This document shows, piece by piece, positions 1 through 11,579 of a stretch of DNA of 60,000 nucleotides (position 1 is the stretch's first letter; every line of letters starts with the position of its first letter). The notes beneath the pieces were generated by a model, which had not been told where the DNA came from, made no database searches, and saw nothing but the letters and a program-made list of their open reading frames with translations. This DNA is from Owenia fusiformis (taxonomy: Eukaryota > Annelida > Polychaeta > Sabellida > Oweniidae), in assembly GCA_903813345.2 (NCBI GenBank), contig CAIIXF020000006.1, forward strand, positions 35,380,436-35,440,435. The letters run 5' to 3'. The position numbers and the translations under genes were made by a program.

Positions 1-748
1 ATTCTGACTTTCATTTAAAATATTGATTTGTAGTCTCCAATTTTGAGAAACTTAGAAAACACAATTTGTGATTTCGTTTGATGACCTTGACCTTTGACCT
101 TGCAAATTTTACTTTTTTAGACCTCAGAAGGTCTTTTTTGAATAAATATACCTAAATTTGAATCCAGAAAATCGATTTGAAAAATCAACTTTTTTGACCT
201 TTCGGAGGTCACTGAAGGTCAACCAAAGGTCAAAGGTCAAAAGTAAGGTTAGATTTGGAATCCTGAGAACTTGTAAATGAGTTTTTAAAAAAAAATTGGT
301 CAATTTGAAGCAAGTTGAAATTTAGTCTTGAAAAGTTTTGAAATTTGACCTTTTTTCAGTTTTTGAGTTCCAATATCTCAAAACTGGTACACAATTTTAA
401 AAATAGTCAATTGCTAATATGTGTAGAACCTATAGAGGAATATATATCCTGACTTTCAGTAAAAAAATTGATTTGTAGTCTCCAATTTTGAGAAACTTAG
501 AAAACACAGTTTGTGATCTTGTTTGATGACCTTGACCTTTGACCTTGCGAATTTTACTTTTTTAGACCTCAGTATATCTTTTCTGATTAAATTAACCTAA
601 ATTTGAATCCAGAAAATCAATTTGAAAAATCAATTTTTTTGACCTTTCGAAGGTCACTGAAGGTCAACTAAAGGTCATAGGTCAAAATTAAGGTCAGATT
701 TGAGTTCCTGAGATCTTGTAGATGCTTTTTAAAAAAAGTTTGGTCAAT
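1..748. repeat. Satellite A, about 450-bp unit rich in AGGTCA
   Basis: Two tandem copies of a unit of about 450 bp. Landmarks are 'TCAGTTTTTGAGTTC', 'CTCCAATTTTGAGAAACTTA', a TGACCT cluster at 82-100, an AGGTCA cluster at 206-251 and 'CAATTTGAAGCAAGTTG'. The unit recurs at 1,182-1,680, 2,036-3,020 and 6,875-8,250. No protein is conserved between copies; short open frames in it are incidental. Confidence 0.93.
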
Positions 749-1181
749 AACCCAGATGCGAGTAGAAATAATCTTGATTTACGTCATTAAAAATTCAAAA
801 TTCAGTCAAAGTAATATCATATTTGAAATCTACATGTAAAATTACATTTAGAAATGTGGTTTTAAAAAGTGTTTATCAACTTTGAAAAATTAGTTTTCTT
901 TGAAAATGTGACTTCTAGCTCGGGGAGATTCCCCATAGACCCCATGCTAAAAAATCACAAAAAATGAAATATCTTTTCTTTTAGTGGACAGATAATATTT
1001 TGCTTTACTGGACATATTTTCATTAGTATAAGTATTAGACACATACGGGTTATATGAAAATTGAGCCACTTAAATTGATAATATTCAAGTTTAAAGGAAC
1101 TTTCTTATATACCTGCCATGTTATTTGACCCGAATCAGCCACCTGGTGGTGAAACTGGTAACTACCTACTCGCATTTGGGT
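749..1181. mobile_element. Inverted-repeat DNA transposon (MITE) inserted in satellite A
   Basis: Terminal inverted repeats: ACCCAGATGCGAGTAG near 750 and CTACTCGCATTTGGGT ending at 1181. The element breaks a satellite A unit. Comparison with an intact copy near 2,564 ('GGTCAATTTAGAGC') shows that removing 749-1181 and one copy of AAT restores the unit, so AAT (746-748 and 1182-1184) is the likely 3-bp target duplication. No transposase is visible. A 3-bp duplication fits several superfamilies; none is claimed. Confidence 0.85.
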
Positions 1182-1680
1182 AATTTAGAGCAAGTTGAAA
1201 TTTGACCTTGAAAAATTTCGAAATTTGACCTTTTTTCTGTTTTTGAGTTCTAATATCTCAAAACTGAAGCAAAATTTTAATAAATAGTCAATTGCTAATA
1301 TGTGTAGAACTTTTGAAGGAATATATATTCTGACTTTCAGTAAAAAAAATTGATTTGTGGTCTCCAATTTTGAGAAACTTACAAAACATAGTTTGTGATT
1401 TCGTTTGATGACCTTGACCTTTGACCTTGCAAATTTTACTTTTTTAGACCTCAGGAGGTCTTTTGTGAATAAATATACCTAAATTTGAATCCAGAAAATC
1501 GATTTGAAAAATCAACTTTTTTGACCTTTCGGAGGTCACTGAAGGTCAACCAAAGGTCACAGGTCAAAAGTAAGGTCAGATTTGGAATCCTGAGAACTTG
1601 AAGATGAGTTTTAAAAAAGAATTTGGTCAATTTGAAGCAAGTTGAAAAAAGACCTTTTTTGACCTTTTTTTGACCTTCAA
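1182..1680. repeat. Satellite A, continued
   Basis: One further unit of the 450-bp satellite, resuming where the transposon interrupted it. It has the same order of TGACCT and AGGTCA clusters; one DR1 pair here has spacer C rather than A. Confidence 0.92.
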
Positions 1681-2035
1681 TATCTCAAAATCTAGGCAAA
1701 ATTTCTCTAGACGGCAAAAGGCTAAGACTAATAGAATACTAATATCTATCTGTATGCAAAAATTCAGCCAAAAATATTGAAATGTAGTGTCAGGATTTGA
1801 GAAACTTGAAAAAAACTTAGATTTGACCTAGATTTTGACCTTGACCTAGATAAAAATTCCTTTCCCCCCAAGTTCAGCCAAGGTCCCTAGTAGGTGCATA
1901 TAGTAGATAGTCGAAAGGTAGTTGGAAGTAGGAGAAAAAGGTTTAGGAAGAATAAATAAATAAAGAATAATAACTAGAGGTTTAAGATTGCAAGCAATCT
2001 TAAGGAGGCCCTGTAGGCGTTTTTGGCAATTTCAA
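1650..2035. repeat. Satellite A cap module with small hairpin
   Basis: A variant block that follows satellite A: 'GACCTTGACCTAGATAAAAA', 'CAAGTTCAGCCAAGGTCCCT', 'AGGTAGTTGGAAGTAGGAG', then an AATAA-rich spacer and the hairpin TAAGATTGC-AA-GCAATCTTA near 1,985, followed by GGAGGCCCTGTAGGC. The same cap recurs near 3,190-3,365 and 8,400-8,575. Confidence 0.85.
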
Positions 2036-3020
2036 GGTCAGCCAAAGGTCAAATCTCAAATCTAGGGTCATATATTAACACCAGGCAACTTGTAGATGAT
2101 TTTAAAAAAAAAGTTTGGTCAATTTGAAGCAAGTTGAAATTTAGTCTTGAAAAGTTTGGAAATTTGACCTTTTTTCAGTTTTTGAGTCCTAATATCTCAA
2201 AACTGGTACACAATTTTAATAAATAGTCAATTGCTAATATGTGTAGAACCTATAGAGGAATATATATCCTGACTTTCATGAACAAATATTGATTTGTAGT
2301 CACCAAAACTTAGAAACTTCGAAAACACAGTTGGTGATTTAATTTGAAGACTTTGACCTTTGATCTTGCAAATTTTACTTTAATTGACCTCAGTTGGTCT
2401 TTTGTGATCAAATATACCTAAATTTGAATCAAGAAAATCGATTTAAAAAATCAACTTTTTTTACGTTCCGAAGGTCACTGAAGGTCAACCAAAGGTCAAA
2501 GGTCAAAAGTAAGGTCAGATTTGGATTCCTGAGATCTTGTAGATGCTTTTAAAAAAAAAGTTTGGTCAATTTAGAGCAAGTTGAAATTTAGTCTTGCAAA
2601 GTTTCGAAATTTGACCTTTTTTCAGTTTTTGAGTTCTAATATCTCAAAACTGGTACACAATTTTAATAAATAGTCAATTGCTAATATGTGTAGAACCTAT
2701 AGAGGAATATATATCCTGACTTTCATGAAAAAATCTTGATTTGTAGTCTCCAATTTTGAGAAACTTGGAAAACACAGTTTGTGATTTAGTTTGATGACCT
2801 TGACCTTTGACCTTGCAAATTTTACTTTTTTAGACCTCAGTGGGTCCTTTGTGATCAAATATACCTAAATTTGAATCCAGAAAATCAATTTGAAAAATCA
2901 ACTTTTTTTACCTTTAGAAGGTCACCAAAGGTCAACCAAAGGTCGGAGGTCAAAATTTAGGACATATTTGAGTTCCTGAGATCTTGTAGATGATTTTTAA
3001 AAAAAATCTGGTTCATTTGA
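2036..3020. repeat. Satellite A, two further units
   Basis: Two adjacent units; the 'GACCTTTTTTCAG' landmark occurs near 2,165 and 2,612, giving a 447-bp period. The AGGTCA clusters are retained with scattered substitutions. Confidence 0.92.
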
Positions 3021-3450
3021 AGCAAGTTGAAAAATGACCGATTTTTGCCGTTTTTTGACGTCAAATATCTCAAAAACGGTAAAAAATTAACGCGTACATA
3101 TTGTGAGCAATTTGTAGAGAATGCTTATATCTAGTTACATTTTAATTCATCGCAAGAAATAATGAAGTATGAGGACGAAATCTGAGAAACTTAAAAAAAA
3201 CTTTGATTTGACCTAGATTTTGACCTTTGACCTTGACCTAGATAAAAAGTTCTTTCCCCCCAAGTTCAGCCAAGGTCCCTGAAAAGTGCATGTAGGAGAT
3301 GGTTGAAAGGTAGTTGGAAGTAGGAGAAAAGGGTTTAGGAAGAATAAAGAATAATAATAATAATGAACGAGTTCAATTTCAGACTCCAGATCTAGACTTT
3401 TTTTAGCCGAGTCATCCAGAATAAGCCAAGTCATTCAAAATAATCTAAGT
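3021..3450. repeat. Cap module, hairpin remnant and 20-bp tandem repeat
   Basis: Cap module as at 1,650, then AATAATAATAA, 'GAGTTCAATTTCAGACTCC' (half of the GAAATTGAAC hairpin seen intact at 8,586 and 10,010) and about three copies of a 20-bp word, 'AGTCATCCAGAATAAGCC'. The order repeats near 8,560-8,690 and 9,990-10,110. Confidence 0.85.
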
Positions 3451-3655
3451 CATCCAGAAAAAGATGAATGGATGGATGGATGAAAAAGGAAGGAAGGATA
3501 GGATAGAATAGGAAGGAACTATAGGATAGAATAGGAAAGAATGATATAACAGAATAGGAAGAAGGGATAGAATAGGAAGGATAGGAAGGAGAGGATACGA
3601 AGCAAGGGTAGATAGGAAGGATAGGATAGGATCAGAAAGGAAGGATGGATGCATT
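3451..3655. repeat. Imperfect GGATA/GGAAGGATA microsatellite
   Basis: Purine-rich run built from GGATA, GGAAGGATA and AGAATAGGAA. Its complement reads as a Ser/Tyr/Pro/Leu-rich low-complexity open frame, which is an artefact. Sister tracts lie at 8,690-8,880 and 10,115-10,305 at the same place in the higher-order unit. Confidence 0.95.
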
Positions 3656-3659
3656 TTTC

Positions 3660-5170
3660 AATATTTTCTTCTCTACTCTTGACTTTCTATCAGGATACCA
3701 TCAGATCGATTTTTCTTGAAATTTCAAAACGTCATAACTTCCGAACCAGAAGTCGGATTGAAATTTGATTTGCAGATTCGGATTCCTGACAAAATTCTAC
3801 CCCTAATTCATAACTCATACGTTAAATTTGGCGAATTTTTATTTTGACCTACTTTTCGGACACGCCATAACTTCGGAACCGGAAGTCGAATTGAAATTTG
3901 GTTTGCAGATTCGGATTTCTGAGAAGATTCTATTCTTAATTCATAACTCAAACGTTAAATTTGGAGAACTTTTTATTTTGACCTACTTTTCGGACACCAT
4001 ATCTCAAAAGTGGGTCAAAATACTTTCTGACGGCAAAAGGCTAACACTATTAGCGTACTCTTGGCTACATGTATACAAAATTTCGAAGAATATAATTAAT
4101 CTGTAGTGTCAGAATCGCAAAAATAAGGAAAACTTTGAATTTGACCTAGATTTTGACCTAGGCATTTTGGTGTCCAAATTTTGATGAAAATAATGTATTG
4201 AGGTCCTTTTCTTTTAAGGGCTTCCATTATGTTTAGCTGTGCTTAGTCTATATCTCGTATTTTACACTTCAAAAAAATATTTTTTCCCATTGAATTAACA
4301 TGGGGCACCAAATTTAGCGATTTTTGAATTTTCAAAACGCCATAACTTCTGAACTGGAAGTTGGATTGATATTTGGTTTGCAGATTCGGATTCCTGACAA
4401 AATTCTACCCCTAATTCATAACTCATGCGTTAAATTTGGAAACCTTTTATTTTGACCTACTTTTTGGACACGCCATTACTTCCGAACCGGAAGTCGAATC
4501 GAAATTCGGTTTGCAGATTCGAATTTCTGACAAAATTCTACCCCTAATTCATAACTCATACGTTAAATTTGGAGAACTTTTTATTTTGACCTACTTTTCG
4601 GACACCATATCTCAAAAGTGGGGCAAAATACTTTCTGACGGCAAAAGGCTAACACTATAAGCACACTCTTGGCTACATGTATACACAATTTCGAAGAATA
4701 TAATTTATCTGTAGTGTCAGAATCGCAAAAATAAGGAAAAACTTTGAATTTGACCTAGATTTTGACCTAGGCATTTTGGTGTCCAAATTTTAAAGCTAGA
4801 TGGCTTTTGAGGTCCCATTCTTTTAAAAGCTTTCATTATATTTAGCTGAACTCAGTCTATATTTCGTATTTTTCACTTCAAAAAAATCTTTTTTCCCATT
4901 GACTTAACATGGGCACCAAATTTAGCGATTTTTGAGCTTTCAAAACGTCATAACTTCCGAACCGGGAGTCAGATCTAAATTTCGTTTTCAGATTCGGAAT
5001 CCTGAGAAAATTTCCTATAAGACTGATATCCTGGACATTTGATTCGGAGAATATTTTTTTGGACCTCGTTTTCGGACACTGATATCTCGAAATCGGTTTG
5101 AGATATCAAAAAACTAAATCGACCCTAGATTTCCTACTTTTTTATAAGGAACACAATGAAAAAAACCCGG
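3660..5170. repeat. Satellite B, about 150-bp unit
   Basis: Tandem units with the core CATAACTTCCGAACCGGAAG, then 'TTTGCAGATTCGGATT', 'CTAATTCATAACTCATACG' and 'TTTTGACCTACTTTTCGGACAC'. CCGAACCGG is near-palindromic. An inverted repeat (GATATCTC...GAGATATC) lies near 5,090-5,107. Similar 70-90-aa open frames in several copies come from shared ancestry of the DNA; they differ in start, end and integrity. Confidence 0.93.
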
Positions 5171-6085
5171 ATCAAAAATATTGAAGGACGACGGAGAAAA
5201 TCGAAAAAAGTGACAAAGTACTGGATTTGACCTAGTTCTTGACCTTTGACCTAGATAAAAATTTGACCCAATTTCCGAGGAACTAGATTCTGGACCTTAA
5301 TTGACCAAATGACTGACTTTACTGAAAACCTTATGGTTATTGAGAAAACTGGTTTAGAATAATAACTAGATTGGAGAAATTGAACAAGTTCAATTCAAGA
5401 CTCCAGATATAGATTGTTTATCTCAAAACCATTTTGAGATCTGATATTAATGAAAGGGTTGAGATTGTTACAATTTGGTGGCAGCGGTGGGATTTTTTTT
5501 GAGATTTCAAAAGCCCATAACTTGTAAACCGGAAGTCGGATCTCAATTTTGTTTTCAGATTCGGAATCCTGAGAAAATTTTCTATTAAAACCTTAATTTG
5601 AACTTTGATATTAATGAGAAATAAAAAAATATCGGTCCGATTGACATGACATGGGGATATCATCAAATCATTTTTTCAAAATTTCAAAATGTCTTAACTC
5701 CTGAACCGGTAGTCGGATCACAATTTCGTTTTCAGATTCAGAATCTTGAGACAATTTCCTATTAAATTAATACCAATTTTAATGGATTTGGAACATTTGA
5801 AAAATTCCACCTTTTTTTAAAGTCAAATTTCTCAAAATTCTTAAAAGTTACAATAAAAAAAATTAGTTCTCTCAAAAGCGCTCTTTCTTAGCTACACGAT
5901 GAAAAAAAAATTGAGAAAAAATAATTAACCATAACAAAGATAATTGACAATTTGTAGATTTGACCTAGATTTTGACCTTTGACCTAGATAAAAATTTGAC
6001 CTCATTTCCCAGAAACTAGGTCACATACCCTAACTGACCATGTAAACAGATTTACCCTAAGTCTTCTAGTTATTGAGATATCTTG
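5171..6085. repeat. Second cap module and degenerate satellite B
   Basis: Contains 'CTTGACCTTTGACCTAGAT', an AATAATAACTAGA spacer near 5,360, the hairpin TTGAAC-AA-GTTCAA near 5,380, two diverged satellite B units (about 5,500-5,760) and a second 'GACCTTTGACCTAGATAAAA' block near 5,975. No gene signal. Confidence 0.82.
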
Positions 6086-6265
6086 CTAAGAAAAATAATA
6101 ATAATAATAATAAGAATACAGGCAAAAACAATAGACTCCAGATTTTCAATCTGGAGTCTAATAATATCTATAAAATCTATAGGAGGCCCCCTGTCGGGGG
6201 GCCTCCTAATAATAACTAGAAGATTGCAAGCAATCTTACGGAGGCCCTGTAGGCATTGCCAATTA
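6086..6265. repeat. Hairpin cassette group 1
   Basis: Three hairpins in a row separated by TAA-rich spacers: TAGACTCCAGATT with loop TTC (13-bp stem, about 6,130-6,160), AGGAGGCCCCC with loop TGTCG (11-bp stem, about 6,181-6,208), and AGATTGC-AA-GCAATCT (about 6,222-6,237), ending in GGAGGCCCTGTAGGCA. The stems are perfect or nearly so. A second group lies at 12,050-12,232. Confidence 0.9.
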
Positions 6266-6298
6266 GAAGGTCAACTAAAGGTTAAATATCAAATTTAA

Positions 6299-6870
6299 AG
6301 GGTGACGCATATCGTTTAGCAAATCGAACGCTCGTTTCTGGTGTTGCTCACCGTTTAGTATAAAAGGCCTGATCCCGGAATAATACTCAAGGGTTCACAG
6401 GTTCGAGGTCGTTGTGTCAACACCTCTAACTGTTATATAGCATAAGTATATTATAGATCGTCACACATTTATAAAAGGGTGATTTTTATTTTGACAAATC
6501 AATTCCACATTTATGGGTGAAGTTTCAGGATCTTCTATTTGTGTATAATAAGGAAAAATTGGCATCTAAATTTCCCCATAACGTAATAGCACACAGCTTG
6601 GCATATGAAATATCCTACAAATGAAACAAAGCAAGACAAACCGGTTTCTAATACAAGGATTTATATTGGCTGCTGTACATGTATTCTTTGAACGCAATCA
6701 CTCTTTGGATAACGTTTTCAAAATCATTATAAACGGATTACTTTATCTCAAAGACAATTTCAATAAACTGGATTTTACAGAAATCCCCTTATTTCTTAAA
6801 AATGGACTGATCCAGTTGATTCGCCTGGAGCCGCCATATTGTTATTATACGGGATGCTAATCGTCACCCT
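6299..6870. mobile_element. TTAA-flanked inverted-repeat element
   Basis: Ends AGGGTGACG... and ...CGTCACCCT, each bordered by TTAA (6,295-6,298 and 6,871-6,874). TTAA duplication is characteristic of piggyBac-type transposition, so a non-autonomous piggyBac-like element is likely. The interior has no recognisable transposase; a 79-codon open frame in it resembles nothing known to me. It lies between cassette group 1 and the next satellite A run. Confidence 0.75.
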
Positions 6871-6874
6871 TTAA

Positions 6875-8250
6875 GATCATATATGAACTCCAGACAACTT
6901 GTAGATGATTTTTAAAAAAGATTTGGTCGAATTAATGCAAGTTGAAATTTGACCTTGAAAAATTCTGAAATTTGACCTTTTTTCAGTTTTTGAGCTATAA
7001 TATCTCAAAACTTGAGCCAAATTTTAATAGATAATCAATTGCTAATATGTGTAGAACCTTTAGAGGAATATATATTCTGACTTTCAGTAAAAAAAATTGA
7101 TTTGTAGTCTCCAATTTTGAGAAACTTAGAAAACACAGTTCGTGATTTAGTTTGATGACCGTGACCTTTGACCTTGCAAATTTTACTTTTTTAGACCTCA
7201 GTGGGTCCTTTTTGATCAAATATACCTAAATTTGAATCCAGAAAATCAATTTGAAAAAACAACTTTTTTTACCTTTCGAAGGTCAACCAAAGGTCGGAGG
7301 TCAAAAGTAAGGACATATTTGAGTTCCTGAGATCTTGTAGATGATTTTTAAAAAAATCTGGTTCATTTGAAGCAAGTTGAAAAATGACTGATTTTTGCCT
7401 ATTTTTGACGTCAAATATCTCAAAAACGGTAAAAAATTAACGCGTATATATAGTGAGCAATTTGTAGAGAATGCTTATATCTAGTTACATTTTAATTCAT
7501 CGCAAGAAATAATGAAGTATGAGGACGAAATCTGAGAAACTTAGAAAACACAGTTTGTGATCTTGTTTGATGACCTTGACCTTTGACCTTAAAATTTTTA
7601 CTTTTTTAGACCTCAATATATCTTTTCTGGTTGAATAAACTTTAATTTGAATCCAGAAAATTGATTTGAAAAATCAACTTTTTTGACCTTTCGAAGGTCA
7701 CTGAAGGTCAACTAAAGGTCATAGGTCAAAACTAAGGTCAGATTTGAGTTCCTGAGATCTTGTAGATGCTTTTTAAAAAAAGATTTGGTCGAATTAATGC
7801 AAGTTGAAATTTATCCTTGAAAAATTCCGAAATTTGACCTTTTTTCAGTTTTTGAGTTCTAATATCTCACAACTGGAGCAAAATTTTAATAAATAGTCAA
7901 TTGCTAATATGTGTAGAACCTTTAGAGGAATATATATTCTGACTTTCAGTAAAAAAAATTGATTTGTAGTCTCCAATTTTGAGAAACTTAGAAAACACAG
8001 TTTGTGATTTCGTTTGATGACCTTGACCTTTGACCTTGCAAATTTTACTTTTTTACACCTCAGAAGGTCTTTTGGGATAAATATACCTAAATTTGAATCC
8101 AGAAAATCGATTTGAAAAATCAACTTTTTTTACCTTTGGGAGGTCACTGAAGGTCAACGAAAGGTCAAAGGTCAAAAGTAAGGTCAGATTTAGAATCCTG
8201 AGAACTTGTAAATGAGTTTTAAAAAAAAATTTGGTCAATTTGAAGCAAGT
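6875..8250. repeat. Satellite A, three units, one rearranged
   Basis: Unit landmarks near 6,973 and 7,836, with a shortened, fused unit near 7,400-7,790 where a cap-type segment joins directly to the middle of satellite A at 'CTGAGAAACTTAG'. AGGTCA clusters are present in each. Confidence 0.9.
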
Positions 8251-8690
8251 TGAAAAAAGACCTTTTTTGACCTTTTTTTGACCTTCAATATCTCAAAATA
8301 TAGGCATAATTTCTCTAGACGGCAAAAGGCTTAGACTAATAGAATACTAATATCTATCTGTATGCAAAAATTCAGCCCAAAATATTGAAGTGTAGTGTCA
8401 GGATTTGAGAAACTTGAAAAAAACTTACATTTGATCTAGATTTTGACCTTTGACCTTGACCTAGATAAAAATTCCTTTCCCGTCAAGTTCAGCCCAGGTC
8501 CCTAGTAGGACTATGTAGTACCTAGTTAAAAGGTAGTTGGAAGTAGGAGAAAAAGAGGGAGGAAGAATAAATAACTAGATTTTGGAAATTGAACGAAGTT
8601 CAATTTCAGACTCCAGATCTAGACTTTTTTTAGCCGAGTCATCCAGAATAAGCCGAGTCATCCAGAATAAGCTGAGTCATCTTGAAAGAG
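8251..8690. repeat. Cap module, hairpin and 20-bp repeat
   Basis: Cap block, AATAAATAACTAGA spacer, then the hairpin GAAATTGAAC-GAA-GTTCAATTTC (10-bp stem) near 8,585-8,607, 'GACTCCAGATCTAGAC', and three copies of the 20-bp AGTCATCCAGAATAAGC word. Same order as 3,190-3,460. Confidence 0.87.
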
Positions 8691-8880
8691 ATGGATAAAT
8701 AAAATAGGAAGGTAGGATAGGATAGAATAGGAAAGAACGATAGGATAGAATAAGAAAGAAGGATAGGATAGAATAGAATAGGAAGAAAGGATAGGATAGG
8801 ATAGGAAGGATAGGAAGGAAAAGATATGAAGGAAGGATAGATAGGAAGGATAGGGTAGGATGAGATAGGAAGGATGGATG
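8690..8880. repeat. GGATA-type microsatellite
   Basis: Second of three sister tracts of GGATA/GGAAGGATA, ending at the same junction ('GATGAATTTTTCAATATTTT') as the tracts ending near 3,655 and 10,305. Confidence 0.95.
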
Positions 8881-9980
8881 AATTTTTCAATATTTTCTTC
8901 TCTACTCTTGACTTTCTATCAGGATACCATCAGATCGATTTTTCTCGATATTTCAAAACGCTATCACTTCCGAACCGGAAGTCGGGTCGAAATTTGGTTT
9001 GCAGATTCGGATTCCTGACAAAATTCTACCCCTAATTCATAACTCATACGTTAAATTTGGAGATTTTTTATTTTGACCTACTTTTCGGACACGCCATAAC
9101 TTCCGAACCGGAAGTCAGATCGAAATTTGGTTTGCAGATTCGGATTCCTGACAGAATTCTAACCTTAATTCATAACTCATATATTCAATTTGGAGAACTT
9201 TTTATTTTGACCTACTTTTCGGACACCATATCTCAAAAGTGGGTCAAAATACTTTCTGACGGCAAAAGGCTAACACTATTACCATATTCTTGGCTACATG
9301 TATACACAATTTCGAAGAATATAATTAAAGTGTAGTGTCAGAATCGAAAAAATAAGGAAAACCTATGAATTTGACCTAGATTTTGACCTAGGCATTTCGG
9401 TGTCCAAATTGTGAAGCTAGATGGCTTTTGAGGTCCCCTTCTTTTAAAGGCTTTGATTATATGAAGCTGAACTCAGTCTATATTCCGTATTTTTCACTTC
9501 AAAAAAATATTTTTTCCCATTGACTTAACATGGGCACCAAATTTAGCGATTTTTGAGTTTTCAAAACGCCATAACTTCCTAACTGGAAGTCGGATCGAAA
9601 TTTCTTTTTCAGATTCGGAATCCTGAGAAAATTTCCTATAAGACTAATATCCTGGACATTTGATTCGGAGAACTTTTTTTTGGACCTCGTTTTCGGACAC
9701 TGATATCTCGAAATCGGTTTGAGATATCAAAAAACTAAATCGACCCTAGGTTTCCTACTTTTTTATAAGGAACACAATGAAAAAAACCCGGATCGAAAAT
9801 ATTGAAGGACGACCGAGAAAATCGAAAAAAGTGACAAAGTACTGGATTTGACCTAGTTCTTGACCTTTGACCTAGATAAAAATTTGACCCAATTTCCGAG
9901 GAACTAGATACTGGACATAAATTGACTGAATAATGATCTTTATTGGAAGCCTTATGGTTATCGAGAAAACTGGGAAAGAA
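8881..9980. repeat. Satellite B and second cap module
   Basis: Satellite B units followed by GATATCTCGAAATCGG (near 9,700), 'CTTGACCTTTGACCTAGAT' and AATAAT spacers. This is a second full copy of the satellite B half of the higher-order repeat. The 110-codon minus-strand open frame here runs through the cap module and is not a gene. Confidence 0.9.
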
Positions 9981-10305
9981 TAATAAAGAATAATAATAAC
10001 TAGACTTGGGAAATTGAACGAAGTTCAATTTCAGACTCCAGATCCAGACTTTTTTAAGCCCAGTCATCTAAAATAAGCCGAGTCATCCAGAATAAGCTGA
10101 GTCATCCAGAATAAGATGGATGGATAAAACAGGAAGGTAGGATAGGATAGAATGGGAAGGAACGATAGGATAGAATAAGAAAGAAGGATAGGATAGAACA
10201 GAATAGGAAGAAAGGATATGATAGGAGAGGATAGGAAGGGTAGGAAGGAAAGGATACGAAGGAAGGATAGGATAGGATAGGATCAGATAGGAAGGATGGA
10301 TGAAT
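9981..10305. repeat. Hairpin, 20-bp repeat and microsatellite, third copy
   Basis: AATAATAATAACTAGA, hairpin GAAATTGAAC-GAA-GTTCAATTTC near 10,010-10,033, 'GACTCCAGATCCAGAC', three 20-bp AGTCATC words, then the third GGATA tract. Confidence 0.9.
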
Positions 10306-11275
10306 TTTTCAATATTTTCTTCTCTACTCTTGACTTTCTATCAGGATACCATCAGATCGATTTTCCGAAATTTCAAAACGCCATAACTTCCGAACCGGAA
10401 GTCGGATCTTAATTTGATTTAAAGATTCGGATTCCTGACAAAATTCTACCCCTAATTCATAACTCATACATTAAATTTGGCGAATTTTTATTTTGACCTA
10501 CTTTTTGGACACGCCATAACTTTGGAACCGGAAGTCGGATCGAAATTTGGTTTGCAGATTTGGATTTCTGAGAAAATTCTATTCTTAATTCATAGCTCAA
10601 ACGTTAAATTTGGAAAACTTTTTATTTTGACCTACTTTTCGGACACCATATCTCAAAAGTGGGTCAAAATACTTTCTGACGGCAAAAGGCTAACACTATA
10701 AGCACACTCTTTCCTACCTGTATACAAAATTTTGAAGCAAATCATTTCAATATAGTGTCAGAATCACAAAAATAAGGAAAAACTATGAATTTGACCTAGA
10801 TTTTGACCTAGGGATTTTGGTGTCCAAATTTTGAAGTTAGGTAGCCTTTGAGGTCCCCTTCTTTCATTGGCTTTCATTATTTCAAGCTGTACTTAGTCTA
10901 TATCTCGAATTTTACACTTCAAAAAATCTTTTTTCCTATTGACATAACATGGGGCACCAAATTTAGCGATTTTTGAGCTTTCAAAATGTCATGACTTCCG
11001 AACAGGAAGTCGGATCGAAATTTGGTTTGCAGATTCGGATTTCTTACTCTTAAGTCATAACTCATACGTTAAATTTGGAGAACTTTTCTGACACTACACA
11101 GAACTTTTTATTTTGACCTACTTTTCGGACACCATATCTCAAAAGTGGGTCAAAATACTTTCTGACGGCAAAAGGCTAACACTATTAGCACACTCTTAGC
11201 TACAAGTATACAAAATTTCGAACAATATAATTAAAGTGTAGTGTCAGAATCGCAAAAATAAGGAAAAACTTTGAA
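10306..11275. repeat. Satellite B, third array
   Basis: Satellite B units with the same leader ('TCTCTACTCTTGACTTTCTA') as at 3,670 and 8,898. One unit near 11,040-11,105 is shortened and carries a stray 'TGACACTACACAG' segment. Confidence 0.9.
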
Positions 11276-11289
11276 TTTGACCTAGATTT

Positions 11290-11560
11290 TGACCTAGGCC
11301 CTGGACTGGATTTAGACCTAGACTTGACTTGGACCTGGACATGTACCTGGACTTGGATTGAATGAGAAGGAAGAATAGGATAGAATAGGAAGGAAGGGAG
11401 AATCATCCAGAATAAGATCATCTAGATAGAAAGGATAGGATAGACCTAAATTTTGATCTAGGTCCTGGACTGGATTTGGACCTAGACTTGACTTGGACAA
11501 AACTGGACTTGGACCTGGACTTGACCTTGACTTGGACCTGGAAATGGACTGGACTGGTAT
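11290..11560. repeat. GGACYT hexamer-type tandem repeat
   Basis: Two runs (about 11,295-11,350 and 11,460-11,560) of GGACCTG/GGACTTG/AGACTTGA-like words flanking a short GGATA tract. They appear to expand the 'GACCTAG' end of satellite B. Open frames of alternating Gln-Val or Ser-Arg on the minus strand are by-products. Confidence 0.85.
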
Positions 11561-11579
11561 TTTTTCAATTTTATTTCAC

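Noticed and set aside
1-8250. Possible CRISPR-like array, because short repeats recur at regular spacing
   Set aside because: Unit is about 450 bp, spacers are not unique, and the genome is eukaryotic with spliced genes.
3445-8890. Ser/Tyr/Pro/Leu-rich minus-strand frames (3,445-3,654 and 8,639-8,890)
   Set aside because: Translations of the GGATA-type microsatellite; no coding constraint.
9735-10067. 110-codon minus-strand frame, partly repeated at 11,804-12,016
   Set aside because: Runs through the cap module and hairpin of the higher-order repeat; shared because the DNA is shared.
3828-10701. Four similar 74-92-codon plus-strand frames (3,828, 4,436, 9,057, 10,477) looking like a small gene family
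   Set aside because: They lie wholly in satellite B, contain copies of the 150-bp unit read in one frame, and other units of the same satellite break the frame. Similarity is at DNA level.
11200-11500. Frames with alternating Gln-Val and Ser-Arg/Lys residues
   Set aside because: Out-of-phase readings of the GGACYT hexamer repeat.
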